Shown in pieces: positions 52,155-62,243 of a DNA stretch of 64,000 nucleotides. The stretch is from Telluria antibiotica (lineage in GTDB: Bacteria; Pseudomonadota; Gammaproteobacteria; Burkholderiales; Burkholderiaceae_D), in assembly GCF_011682055.1 (NCBI RefSeq), contig NZ_JAAQOM010000016.1, positions 62,001 to 126,000 on the forward strand, in the 5' to 3' direction. Numbering within the stretch: the stretch's first letter is position 1; the number at the start of each line of letters is the position of its first letter. The position numbers and the translations under genes were made by a program. The notes under the pieces are model-generated. The model was given only the letters and a program-made list of their open reading frames with translations, was not told the origin of the DNA and ran no database searches.

Positions 52155-54089
52155 ATGTTCGAGATTATTGCCGCCGCGGCCGCGGGCCTGTTCGTCATCG
52201 CCGCCCTGGTCCTCGTGCGCAGTTGCGTGGTCTACATCCCCAACGACAAGATCGGGATCGTGGAAAAGAAATGGTCGGGGCGCGGCTCAGTGCAGGCCGG
52301 GTTCATCGCGCTGCAGGGCGAAGCGGGCTTCCAGCCGGACGTGCTGCGCGGGGGCTTCCACTTCTTCGCACCGTTCCAGTACCGCGTGCACCGGCAGAAC
52401 CTCGTCACCATCCAGCAGGGCACCCTCGCCTACGTGTTCGCGCGCGACGGCCTGCCGATGGCGCCGAGCCAGAACCTCGGCTGCAACAAGACAGCGAACG
52501 ACTTCACCGACGTCGCCGCGTTCCTCGCGCTGGGCGGCCAGAAGGGCCTGCAGCGCAAGATCCTGCGCGAGGGCACGTATGCCATCAACGTCGCGCAATT
52601 CGTCGTGCTCGCGGAAGACCGCGTGTATGCACTGCCGCTGCCGGGCGACGCCAACGTCGACGACAAGGGCGGCGTCCTGGGCATCCTGGCCGCCGTCCAC
52701 GACGACCTCGTGGCGCGCGGCGGCTTCCGCCCGCTCGTGATCCGCGAAGACAAGCTGGCCGTCGTCACGACGCACGAAGGCCAGTCGCTGCCGGAAGGGA
52801 CGATCGTCGCGCCCATCGTCGGCGCCGACCCGGCCGACGCGGCACGCTACCACCACGATTACCAGAATCCGGAGACGTTCATCGACGCGGGCGGCTACAA
52901 GGGCCGCCAGCTGCAGGTGCTCGTCGAGGGCACGTACTACCTGAACGCGCGCTTCGCGTCGTGGGAAATCGTGCCGAAGACGGAGGTGCCCGTCGGCTTC
53001 GTCGGCGTCGTCGTGTCGTACACGGGCAAGGCCGGCCTCGACCTGACGGGCGACGATTACCGCCACGGTGAACTCGTGGGCCCCGACGAAAAAGGCGTGC
53101 AGGCGACGCCCCTCCTGCCCGGCAAATACGCGCTGAACCCGTACGCGAAACGCGTGATCGAAGTGCCGACGACGAACTTCATCCTGAAATGGCAGGCCGG
53201 CGCCATCGGCTCGCACGAACTGGACAAGCACCTGTCCGAAGTGTCGCTGATCACGAAGGACGCGTTCGAGCCGGACCTGCCGCTGTCCGTCGTCGTCAAC
53301 ATCGACTACAAGATGGCGCCGCTCGTGATCCAGCGCTTCGGCGACATCCGCAAGCTCGTCGAACAGACGCTCGATCCGATGGTGGCCGCGTATTTCAAGA
53401 ACGTCGGCCAGCGCAAGACCTTGATCGAACTGTTGCAGGAACGGTCGGACATCCAGGAACGCGCGATGGCGGAAATGCGCCGCAACTTCGAAGGCTATAA
53501 CCTGACGTTGAACGAAGTCCTGATCGGCACGCCGCGCGCGAAGCAAGGCGACACGCAGATCGAGACGATCCTGCGCCAGCTGCGCGAGCGCCAAGTGTCG
53601 CGCGAGCAGCTGGAGACGTACCGCACAAAGGAAGCGGCCGCGCAGCAGGAACGCGTCCTGCGCGAAGCGGAGGCGCGCGCGAAGCAGCAGACGTCGATCA
53701 CGGAATCGGAACTCGCCGTGCGCATCGCGGAAAACCAGGGCAGCGCCGCCGTGCAGAAAGCGATCAAGGCGGCCGAGGAAGCGCGCCAGAACGCGGCCGG
53801 CGCGGCCGACGCCAAGCGCCGCCTGGCCGAGGCGGAAGCGTTCCAGCTGGAGGCCGTCGGCCAGGCGCAGGCCAGGGCGACGAAGCTGAACGTGGCCGCG
53901 TACGGCGGCCCGGAACTGCAGTTCCAGCAGACCGTGCTGCTGCGCTTCGCCGAAGCCATCGAGCGAGGCCAGGTGGCGCTCGTGCCGTCGATCCAGGTGG
54001 GCGGCAAGGAAGGCGGCGGCACCGCCGTCGACGCGTTCCTCGCGATGGCCGTCAAACAGATGGCGATGCCGGCACCAGCGGTATCGTAG
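52155..54089 (+). CDS. Flotillin-like SPFH/Band 7 protein
   Basis: A 644-residue membrane scaffold protein. One N-terminal membrane segment (MFEIIAAAAAGLFVIAALVL) is followed by a PHB/SPFH region (FIPL-like start YIPNDKIGIVEKKWSGRG; VEVPTTNFILKW near 335). A coiled coil rich in Ala/Glu/Gln/Arg spans about 490-600 (EAEARAKQQTSITESELAVR). It is longer than classical flotillins (about 430-500). GAAAGGA precedes the ATG. Its 3' end overlaps the convergent radical SAM gene by 38 bp. Such proteins organise membrane microdomains; a link to the lipid-related operon next door is speculative. Confidence 0.87.
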   Translation: MFEIIAAAAAGLFVIAALVLVRSCVVYIPNDKIGIVEKKWSGRGSVQAGFIALQGEAGFQPDVLRGGFHFFAPFQYRVHRQNLVTIQQGTLAYVFARDGLPMAPSQNLGCNKTANDFTDVAAFLALGGQKGLQRKILREGTYAINVAQFVVLAEDRVYALPLPGDANVDDKGGVLGILAAVHDDLVARGGFRPLVIREDKLAVVTTHEGQSLPEGTIVAPIVGADPADAARYHHDYQNPETFIDAGGYKGRQLQVLVEGTYYLNARFASWEIVPKTEVPVGFVGVVVSYTGKAGLDLTGDDYRHGELVGPDEKGVQATPLLPGKYALNPYAKRVIEVPTTNFILKWQAGAIGSHELDKHLSEVSLITKDAFEPDLPLSVVVNIDYKMAPLVIQRFGDIRKLVEQTLDPMVAAYFKNVGQRKTLIELLQERSDIQERAMAEMRRNFEGYNLTLNEVLIGTPRAKQGDTQIETILRQLRERQVSREQLETYRTKEAAAQQERVLREAEARAKQQTSITESELAVRIAENQGSAAVQKAIKAAEEARQNAAGAADAKRRLAEAEAFQLEAVGQAQARATKLNVAAYGGPELQFQQTVLLRFAEAIERGQVALVPSIQVGGKEGGGTAVDAFLAMAVKQMAMPAPAVS

Positions 54090-55539
54090 CCCGCTCGCGC
54101 CGGCGCGCGAAGTCGGACGCGATGCCGGCGCGGATCTGTTCCAGTTTGCGGCCGTCGCGGTACAGCAGGTTGTAGCTTTCGAACGGGACGAGGCGGCCGT
54201 CCGGCAGCGCGAAGTGGATGCACGATTTCTTCAGCGCGCGCACGTCCAGCGAATACGCATCCATGAACTGCACGATCAGCACGCGGAACACGTTGTCGTA
54301 GCGGAGTGCGGACGGCGCGCTGATCAGGGGCAGGCAGCACATCAGCTCCGACAGGCAGTTGGCCTGCGATTCCGGCGAGTGGTTCGTGGAAAGCAGCTTG
54401 AATACCTTGTCCTTCACGACGTCGCGCATGCCCGAATCATTCTCAAATAAGCGCTCGAACACGATCGTGTTGCCGCTGCCTTCGACGAGCGTCTGCGGAT
54501 CGAGCCAGCGCGTCAGCGGCACGGTGCCGTCCGCCGTCTTGATCGCATACGCCATCGCCAGCGTGTCGGGGTTGCAGGGTACCGGCACGACGTCTTCCAG
54601 CGTGAACAGGCGGCTCTGCTCGGCGATGCGGCGGCGGATCTCGGACACCGTCAGGCGGTGCAGGCGCGGATCGTAGTCTTCCACGCGGCCCGCGTCCTGG
54701 ATCGGCTGCAACGTCACGCCGCGCACGCACGGCTGTTGCAGCGCGAAGTCGATGATCTCGCCGATCTCGCCGTCGTTCAAGCCCTTCTTCAACGTGACGA
54801 CGAGCGTCGTCGACAGCCCCGCCTCGTTCAGGTTGTCGAGGGCCTGGCGGCGGATGCGCGTGAGGTCGGCGCCGCGCAATTCGCGGTGCACGTCCGCGCG
54901 CAGCGAATCGAATTGCAAATAGACCTCGATGCCGGGCGCGTAGCCGGCCAGGCGCGCGACGAACGCCTTGTCCTGCGCGAGCACGATGCCGTTCGTGTTG
55001 ACCATCACGTGCTTGATGGGGCGGGCCTTGGCGGCGTCGAGGATCTCCCAGAACTGCGGGTGCAAGGTGGGCTCGCCGCCGGACAGCTGCATCACGTCGG
55101 CCTCGCCTTCGTTGGCGACGATCGCGTCAAGCATGCGGACGACGTCGGCCAGCGGGCGATGGCGCTCGCGGTGCGTGCCGCTCTCCGCATAGCACACGGG
55201 GCAGTTCAGGTTGCAGTTGTCCGTGATCTCGACGACGGACAGGCACGAGTGCTGCATGTGGTCCGGACACAGCCCGCAGTCGTACGGGCAGCCGTATTCC
55301 ATCTTCGTGTTGAACTGCTGCGGCATCTCCGGATGCTTGACGAAGACTTCGCGGCACAGCCGGTAGTACGCGACGTCGTCGCTGACGAGCACGCGCTCGG
55401 TGCCGTGCGCGCCGCACCACTTGTCCATGTAGACCTTGTCGTCCTTGAAGACGATCTTCGCTTCCACCGGGTGCAGGCAGGTCGAGCAGACGGACGTCGT
55501 CGTGTCGTAGAACAGGTACGGGCGGGATTTGCGGCTCAT
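54052..55539 (-). CDS. Radical SAM enzyme with extra cysteine clusters (MJ0619/Tes-like)
   Basis: A 495-residue radical SAM protein. The SAM cluster motif is CNLNCPVC (Cys about 109, 113, 116), followed by the SAM-binding QLSGGEPTLHPQFWEIL. Ahead of it stand CSTC (18-21) with Cys42 and His45, resembling a mononuclear metal site, and a second CxxxCxxC, CPYDCGLC (84-91). This N-terminal set and the C-terminal SCIHFALPDGRLVPFESYN are features I associate with the MJ0619/tetraether lipid synthase group. That group includes pterin methylases and lipid-tail coupling enzymes. The start overlaps the lipoprotein stop by 4 bp. The substrate is unproven. Confidence 0.85.
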   Translation of the reverse strand: MSRKSRPYLFYDTTTSVCSTCLHPVEAKIVFKDDKVYMDKWCGAHGTERVLVSDDVAYYRLCREVFVKHPEMPQQFNTKMEYGCPYDCGLCPDHMQHSCLSVVEITDNCNLNCPVCYAESGTHRERHRPLADVVRMLDAIVANEGEADVMQLSGGEPTLHPQFWEILDAAKARPIKHVMVNTNGIVLAQDKAFVARLAGYAPGIEVYLQFDSLRADVHRELRGADLTRIRRQALDNLNEAGLSTTLVVTLKKGLNDGEIGEIIDFALQQPCVRGVTLQPIQDAGRVEDYDPRLHRLTVSEIRRRIAEQSRLFTLEDVVPVPCNPDTLAMAYAIKTADGTVPLTRWLDPQTLVEGSGNTIVFERLFENDSGMRDVVKDKVFKLLSTNHSPESQANCLSELMCCLPLISAPSALRYDNVFRVLIVQFMDAYSLDVRALKKSCIHFALPDGRLVPFESYNLLYRDGRKLEQIRAGIASDFARRRERATIPLVPASPSV

Positions 55540-56318
55540 GGTTGTTCCTTGCGCTGGGGCCCTGGGTAATCTTGCTCGGATGCCGCGATCTGGCGTTGCA
55601 GTTCGGTGGCATGGCGTTCGGCGGCGGCGAAGTCTTCCGCCGACATGGCCGCGCGCGCCTTCGCGATCGCGTCGGTATCGCGCGTCAGCAGGAGAATGGC
55701 CTGCGCCTCCGCGCGCCGGACCGGCTCGATGTGCGACCCCGTCGCTTCCCACAACAGGTATCCTGGAGACGATGTGCTGCATGCGAGGATGCCGCGTGCA
55801 TGCCAGATCCGGGCCTCCTCTGACCGCCCAGCCCTGCCCAGGGCCAGGCCCGCGCGCCCTGCGGGATTGCCCACGCCGGGAAGGTCGCACCCGTGGGCAA
55901 AAGCGCGCTGCAGCAGGACGATGCCGCGTTCGCGGTCGCGCAGGCCTTGCGGCAGGGTGAAATAGGTGCCGGCCCGTCCTTCCGCGAGGATGCTGCCGAG
56001 TCGCCCCATGGCCGGGCCATTGTCTTGCGCGGCCGCCTGTTCCAGCAGGGCCAATGCACGCCGCAGCTCGGCCGGGTCCTGGCCCGAGCCGGCCAACAGC
56101 TCATCGGCGAGCGCGAGGCGCGCCTTCGCATCGCCCGCCGCGGCAGCCGGTTCCAGCGCCGCGATGCGCCGCTGGCGCGCCGCTTCCATTTCACGCAGGC
56201 TGTTCCGGTACTGGACATTGCTGACGATGGACGCCGTGATGCAGCCCGTGCTGCCGACGCATGCAAGGGCGAGCAGCAGCGCGCCCGCGCGCGGCAATCT
56301 CGAACGAAGGAATGTCAC
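55536..56318 (-). CDS. Lipoprotein with Sel1-like repeats, third gene of the radical SAM operon
   Basis: A 260-residue protein from GTG 56318. The N-terminus LLLALACVGSTGC gives a lipobox, so Cys near residue 23 should be lipidated. The body has Sel1/TPR-like helices (AAAGDAKARLALADELLAGS; EQAAAQDNGPAMGRLGSILA) and a Cys pair region (GCDLPGVG, ILACSTSS). Its start overlaps the Lgt-like stop by 4 bp (GTGA) and its stop overlaps the radical SAM start by 4 bp (ATGA). It is probably a periplasmic or outer-membrane partner of the unit. Confidence 0.72.
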   Translation of the reverse strand: MTFLRSRLPRAGALLLALACVGSTGCITASIVSNVQYRNSLREMEAARQRRIAALEPAAAAGDAKARLALADELLAGSGQDPAELRRALALLEQAAAQDNGPAMGRLGSILAEGRAGTYFTLPQGLRDRERGIVLLQRAFAHGCDLPGVGNPAGRAGLALGRAGRSEEARIWHARGILACSTSSPGYLLWEATGSHIEPVRRAEAQAILLLTRDTDAIAKARAAMSAEDFAAAERHATELQRQIAASEQDYPGPQRKEQP

Positions 56319-57067
56319 GATCGCAGATTCTCCGTGGTTTGCCGCACGACGAACGGCAGGTAGCACACAAGCGCGGCAACGCACACGAGCTGGATGCCGG
56401 ACAGCCCGAACGCATACGCATACGGCACCGGCTTGATGCCGTCCACGAGCAGGCGCCAGGCCAGGTAAGCCGCGAGATACAGCTTGAATGCGAGGCCGGG
56501 CGTGCGCGCGAGCGTTCCGCGCGCGTGCCACAGCATGCTGCCCGCTGCCAGCGCGAACACCATGTCGTAGACCTGCGTGGGATGGCGCGGGATGCCGTCG
56601 CCGAAGTCGACGCCCCACGGCATGCTGGTGGCCACGCCATACGTCCCGTCGTGCAGGCCGGCGAGGAAGCAGCCGATGCGGCCGACGACGGTGCCGACGA
56701 CGAGCGGCAGGAGGAACTGGTCGCCCGTCGACCCGCGGATGCCGGCCAGCTTCTTGGCGATCTCCACGCCGAGCAGGCCGCCCAACAGCCCGCCGACGAT
56801 CGACTGGCCCGACGCGATCAGGCGCCAGTCCGGAACGACGCCTTGCCACAGGTGCGGCATTTCGATCCAGAACACGACCTTGTTGCCGATGGCGGCGCCG
56901 AGGATGCAGCCGACGACGACGGCGAACGACCCTGGCTGCAGCAGCGCGGGTTGGCGGGCACGCCGGCGCTGCCAGCGGTACAGTTGCACGCCGCCGGCCA
57001 GTGCCAGCCATTCGAACACGAGGTGGACCGTCTGCGCCGTCGCGGCGGGAAGGATGGGACCCTTCAT
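56315..57067 (-). CDS. Lgt-like membrane protein with altered catalytic region
   Basis: A 250-residue protein with about six or seven membrane segments, resembling prolipoprotein diacylglyceryl transferase. Family blocks seen are QSIVGGLLGGLLGVEIAKKL (near 88), GRIGCFLAG (129-137) and GIPRHPTQVYD (158-168). In Lgt the corresponding signature is GRIGNFINGE. The Arg is kept (about 130), but the conserved Asn is Cys133, and the His of the HGG motif is not present. It therefore belongs to an Lgt-like branch that may not modify ordinary prolipoproteins. The start overlaps the preceding stop by 4 bp. Confidence 0.82.
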   Translation of the reverse strand: MKGPILPAATAQTVHLVFEWLALAGGVQLYRWQRRRARQPALLQPGSFAVVVGCILGAAIGNKVVFWIEMPHLWQGVVPDWRLIASGQSIVGGLLGGLLGVEIAKKLAGIRGSTGDQFLLPLVVGTVVGRIGCFLAGLHDGTYGVATSMPWGVDFGDGIPRHPTQVYDMVFALAAGSMLWHARGTLARTPGLAFKLYLAAYLAWRLLVDGIKPVPYAYAFGLSGIQLVCVAALVCYLPFVVRQTTENLRS

Positions 57068-57297
57068 TCGCCGGCGGATGGGCGCCTGCGCCACAGCCTG
57101 ACAATGGCGAATCCGCACACGGAGGCGATGCCGAGCCCGATCAGGCCGAAGACGAGCGCGATCGACGAGAAATTCTCGGGCCCGGGTGAGGACAGGCCGC
57201 CTAGCCCGCTGACGGTGCCGGCGATGCCGCACACGCCAAAGCCCACGAGCACCACGCACAGGAAGGCCGTCAAGATACCGCGAGCGATGTTGTTCAT
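57064..57297 (-). CDS. Small two-TM membrane protein, first gene of the radical SAM operon
   Basis: A 77-residue protein with two membrane segments (ILTAFLCVVLVGFGVCGIAG and FSSIALVFGLIGLGIASVCG) and a basic tail (RLWRRRPSAGE). No known family is recognised. Its stop codon overlaps the Lgt-like start by 4 bp (ATGA). It is probably the first gene of the four-gene unit; the short gap to pyrE (57298-57342) leaves little room for a promoter. Confidence 0.75.
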   Translation of the reverse strand: MNNIARGILTAFLCVVLVGFGVCGIAGTVSGLGGLSSPGPENFSSIALVFGLIGLGIASVCGFAIVRLWRRRPSAGE

Positions 57298-57342
57298 GGC
57301 AGCTCCAAAAAAATTGCCGCCATTACATCACATTCCGCGGGC

Positions 57343-57999
57343 TCAGGCTACGCCGTATTGCTGGCGATACGCGGCCACGGCGTCCTTGTACCGGGCCAGC
57401 TCGGGATTGGATTCCAGGTAGCCGAACAAATCGGCCAGGCTGGCGATCGAGATCACGGGAATGCCATAGGTCTGGCTGACTTCCTGCACCGCGGACAGCG
57501 GCGACAGCACGCCATCCTTGCCGCCCCGTTCCATGCGGTCGAGCGCGATCAGCACGGCGGCCGGTTCGGCGCCGGCGGCGCGGATCATCGCGACGGATTC
57601 GCGCACGGACGTCCCGGCCGAGATCACGTCGTCGATGATGACGACCTTGCCCGCCAGCTTGGCGCCGACGATGGTGCCGCCCTCGCCATGGTCCTTGGCT
57701 TCCTTGCGGTTGTAGGCGAACGACGTGTTGCGGCCTTTCGCCGCCAGCGCCACGGCCGTCGCGGAGGCCAGGGTAATGCCCTTGTAGGCGGGGCCGAACA
57801 GCATGTCGAATTCGAGGCCGGAATCGAGCAGGGTCTGCGCGTAGAAGTCGGCCAGCTTGCCGAGCGTCGCGCCGTCGTGGAACAGGCCCGCATTGAAGAA
57901 GTACGGCGACTGGCGGCCGGCCTTGGTGATGAACTGGCCGAACTTCAAGACTTCGGCTTCGACTGAAAACGCAATGAACTGTTGGCGCAGATTGTCCAC
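57343..57999 (-). CDS. pyrE: Orotate phosphoribosyltransferase
   Basis: Converts orotate and PRPP to OMP in pyrimidine synthesis. The 218-residue product from GTG 57999 begins VDNLRQQFIAFSVEAEVLKF. It has the PyrE blocks TKAGRQSPYFFNAGLF, MLFGPAYKGITLASATAVAL, FAYNRKEAKDHGEGG, and the PRPP motif KVVIIDDVISAGTSVRE. GAGGG (58007-58011) stands 7 nt before the GTG, so it can be translated on its own. The same frame is open upstream into a sensor gene (see the longer entry). A radical SAM operon on the same strand follows. Confidence 0.93.
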   Translation of the reverse strand: MDNLRQQFIAFSVEAEVLKFGQFITKAGRQSPYFFNAGLFHDGATLGKLADFYAQTLLDSGLEFDMLFGPAYKGITLASATAVALAAKGRNTSFAYNRKEAKDHGEGGTIVGAKLAGKVVIIDDVISAGTSVRESVAMIRAAGAEPAAVLIALDRMERGGKDGVLSPLSAVQEVSQTYGIPVISIASLADLFGYLESNPELARYKDAVAAYRQQYGVA

Positions 58000-59286
58000 G
58001 ACACGACCCTCGAACTGTGAAAACCGGTATTGTAATCCGCCCTGCGCGCGCCCGCGCAGCCGGACGTCCACCAGCCGCGCGATGCGCCGCAGCCGGCGGT
58101 GCGCGCGTTCGGTGGCCCTGGCGTCCAGCGCGGTGCGCAGCGTGCGGCCCACCATCGCGAGGAATTCGTCCTCGGCGCGCCCGGCGGCCTCCAATGCCGT
58201 CACCAGTTCGACGTTGCGGGCATGGGCACGCGCGATTTCCGTGAGATGGCGCACGTGCTCCGTGGCGTCGCGCGTGAAGCAGCGCGAGTAGCGCAGGCGG
58301 CCATCCTCGAAACAGGCGTTCGAGCGAATCACGACCTGCCGGATCCTGCCGTCCTTGCAGCGCAAGCGGGCCGGCTGGTCGTGCACCGGCTCGCCCGCGG
58401 CCAGCCGTGCCAGCATGCCATCGACGACGGCCGGGTCGGCGTGGAAGCGGGCCACGTGGTGCCCGACATATTCTTCCCATCGGTAGCCGAGCATTTGCAG
58501 CTCGGCCTTGTTGGCCCACAGGATCGTGCCGTCGGCGCCCATCTGGTGCACGCCGATGGCCGCGTTCTCGACGATGTCGGCGAACTCGCGCTCGCGCCTG
58601 AGCAGGTCCTTTTCCGCCTGGCGGCGGCGCGCCGCCTCGGCCTGCAGCGCGTGCACTTTCTGCTCCAGCCGGACGAGGCCGATGTCGACGGGCTCCCCGG
58701 ACGGCAGCGGCGCGGCGGCGTCCGCGCACGCGTGGTCGTGCTCGGCGCACACCTGGCGGAACACGTGCGCCGCATTGGCCGACGGGAACAGGGCCCACGG
58801 GTAGGCACAGAACAGCGAGAAATCGAGCTTCTTCGCCAGTTCGTTCCACAGCCGCTCGAGGTGCAGCGCCGCGTCGTAGCGGCCGCGCGCGCACAGCAGC
58901 GCCACCATTTCGCCGAACGCATGCACGGGTGCGCCGCCCGCGCACGCTTCCGCGACGACGCGGCCGACGGCGTACTCGAAGCGCGCCCGGTCGGGCCAGC
59001 CGTCGACCATGAAGCGCGCCAGCATCGCTTCCGCATCGAGCCACGTGACGTCCCACGACGGCGGCACGGCCCGCCCTTCCGCGCGCGCCAGCTCGTCCAG
59101 GCGCCGGCGCAGCGCATCGAGGTGCGCACCGGTGGCGATCACGATGCCCCGCCCCCGCGCGCGCAATGCGCGCTCGACGAAGGAGGCGACCTCGTCGAGC
59201 AACGTTTCGCTGTCATCGTAAAAACGGACGAAATGCCCCATCTTGCCGTGCTTACCGGACAACAAATCGTCAATCTTGATCAGCAC
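57343..59286 (-). CDS. MEDS-PAS sensor in one frame with PyrE (possible fusion)
   Basis: A single open frame of 647 codons from GTG 59286 (AGGG 6 nt upstream). Residues about 12-190 form a MEDS/DcmR-type sensory domain (HFVRFYDDSETLLDEVASFV; IVIATGAHLDALRRRL). A coiled coil and a PAS domain follow (about 235-360, GADGTILWANKAELQMLGYR). Next is a short degenerate HisKA (FLAMVGRTLRTALDARA) with no phospho-acceptor His and no ATPase domain. The frame then passes without a stop into complete PyrE. The paralogue at 59.5-62 kb has the intact kinase. Either a true fusion or a truncated sensor abutting pyrE. Confidence 0.65.
   Translation of the reverse strand: MLIKIDDLLSGKHGKMGHFVRFYDDSETLLDEVASFVERALRARGRGIVIATGAHLDALRRRLDELARAEGRAVPPSWDVTWLDAEAMLARFMVDGWPDRARFEYAVGRVVAEACAGGAPVHAFGEMVALLCARGRYDAALHLERLWNELAKKLDFSLFCAYPWALFPSANAAHVFRQVCAEHDHACADAAAPLPSGEPVDIGLVRLEQKVHALQAEAARRRQAEKDLLRREREFADIVENAAIGVHQMGADGTILWANKAELQMLGYRWEEYVGHHVARFHADPAVVDGMLARLAAGEPVHDQPARLRCKDGRIRQVVIRSNACFEDGRLRYSRCFTRDATEHVRHLTEIARAHARNVELVTALEAAGRAEDEFLAMVGRTLRTALDARATERAHRRLRRIARLVDVRLRGRAQGGLQYRFSQFEGRVVDNLRQQFIAFSVEAEVLKFGQFITKAGRQSPYFFNAGLFHDGATLGKLADFYAQTLLDSGLEFDMLFGPAYKGITLASATAVALAAKGRNTSFAYNRKEAKDHGEGGTIVGAKLAGKVVIIDDVISAGTSVRESVAMIRAAGAEPAAVLIALDRMERGGKDGVLSPLSAVQEVSQTYGIPVISIASLADLFGYLESNPELARYKDAVAAYRQQYGVA
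58007..58011 (-). promoter_or_regulatory. Ribosome binding site supporting an internal pyrE start
   Basis: GAGGG, 7 nt ahead of the GTG at 57999, lies inside the upstream sensor frame. It is the main sequence argument that PyrE is made as a separate protein. Confidence 0.5.
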
Positions 59287-59496
59287 GTCGATCCCTGGTG
59301 GATGAAAGGAAGCGCATCGGAACGTTATCTGGCAACACGTTGACGACTCGCATAGCAATAAATGAAACATGTCATTTTAACTATCCGTGTGACAACATCG
59401 ACGGAGGTCGAGGTGGGTTTGATGTGGATCAAATAGACCACGCCGTGGCGATCGCGGACCGGTCGACGAACCGGTCCTCGGGCACGCAGCCGCCCC
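59287..59496. other. Gap between the two sensor genes, with a hairpin
   Basis: No gene. A perfect 8-bp stem GGACCGGT/ACCGGTCC with a 6-nt loop lies at 59456-59477, 20 bp past the hybrid kinase stop. It lacks a T run, so it would be a weak or Rho-assisted terminator or an mRNA 3' structure. The rest, AT-richer around 59340-59395, may contain the promoter of the downstream sensor-pyrE frame. Confidence 0.5.
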
Positions 59497-62043
<2,547 letters not shown>

Positions 62044-62177
62044 ACCAACTCCTTGCGCAGGTAGATGCGCCCGCGTATCGGGCACGACGCAGCAGCTTAA
62101 CATGTTGTGCGTTTCAGTTAACATTTCGATGTATTCAAGCGAATCGCACTGTTAGCCGTAACATCAGGTACGGTCGT

Positions 62178-62205
62178 GTTGATGCAAGTCAAAACGCGCT
62201 ACACT
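62178..62205 (+). promoter_or_regulatory. Possible promoter of the exonuclease III gene
   Basis: GTTGAT (62178-62183), a 16-bp spacer and TACACT (62200-62205) lie 39 bp before the ATG. The gap 62044-62243 is divergent between the hybrid kinase and this gene and contains no coding sequence. Confidence 0.4.
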
Positions 62206-62243
62206 GTTGCCCTCATTTCGGCTCATTCCCTTTCGTTTCGATC

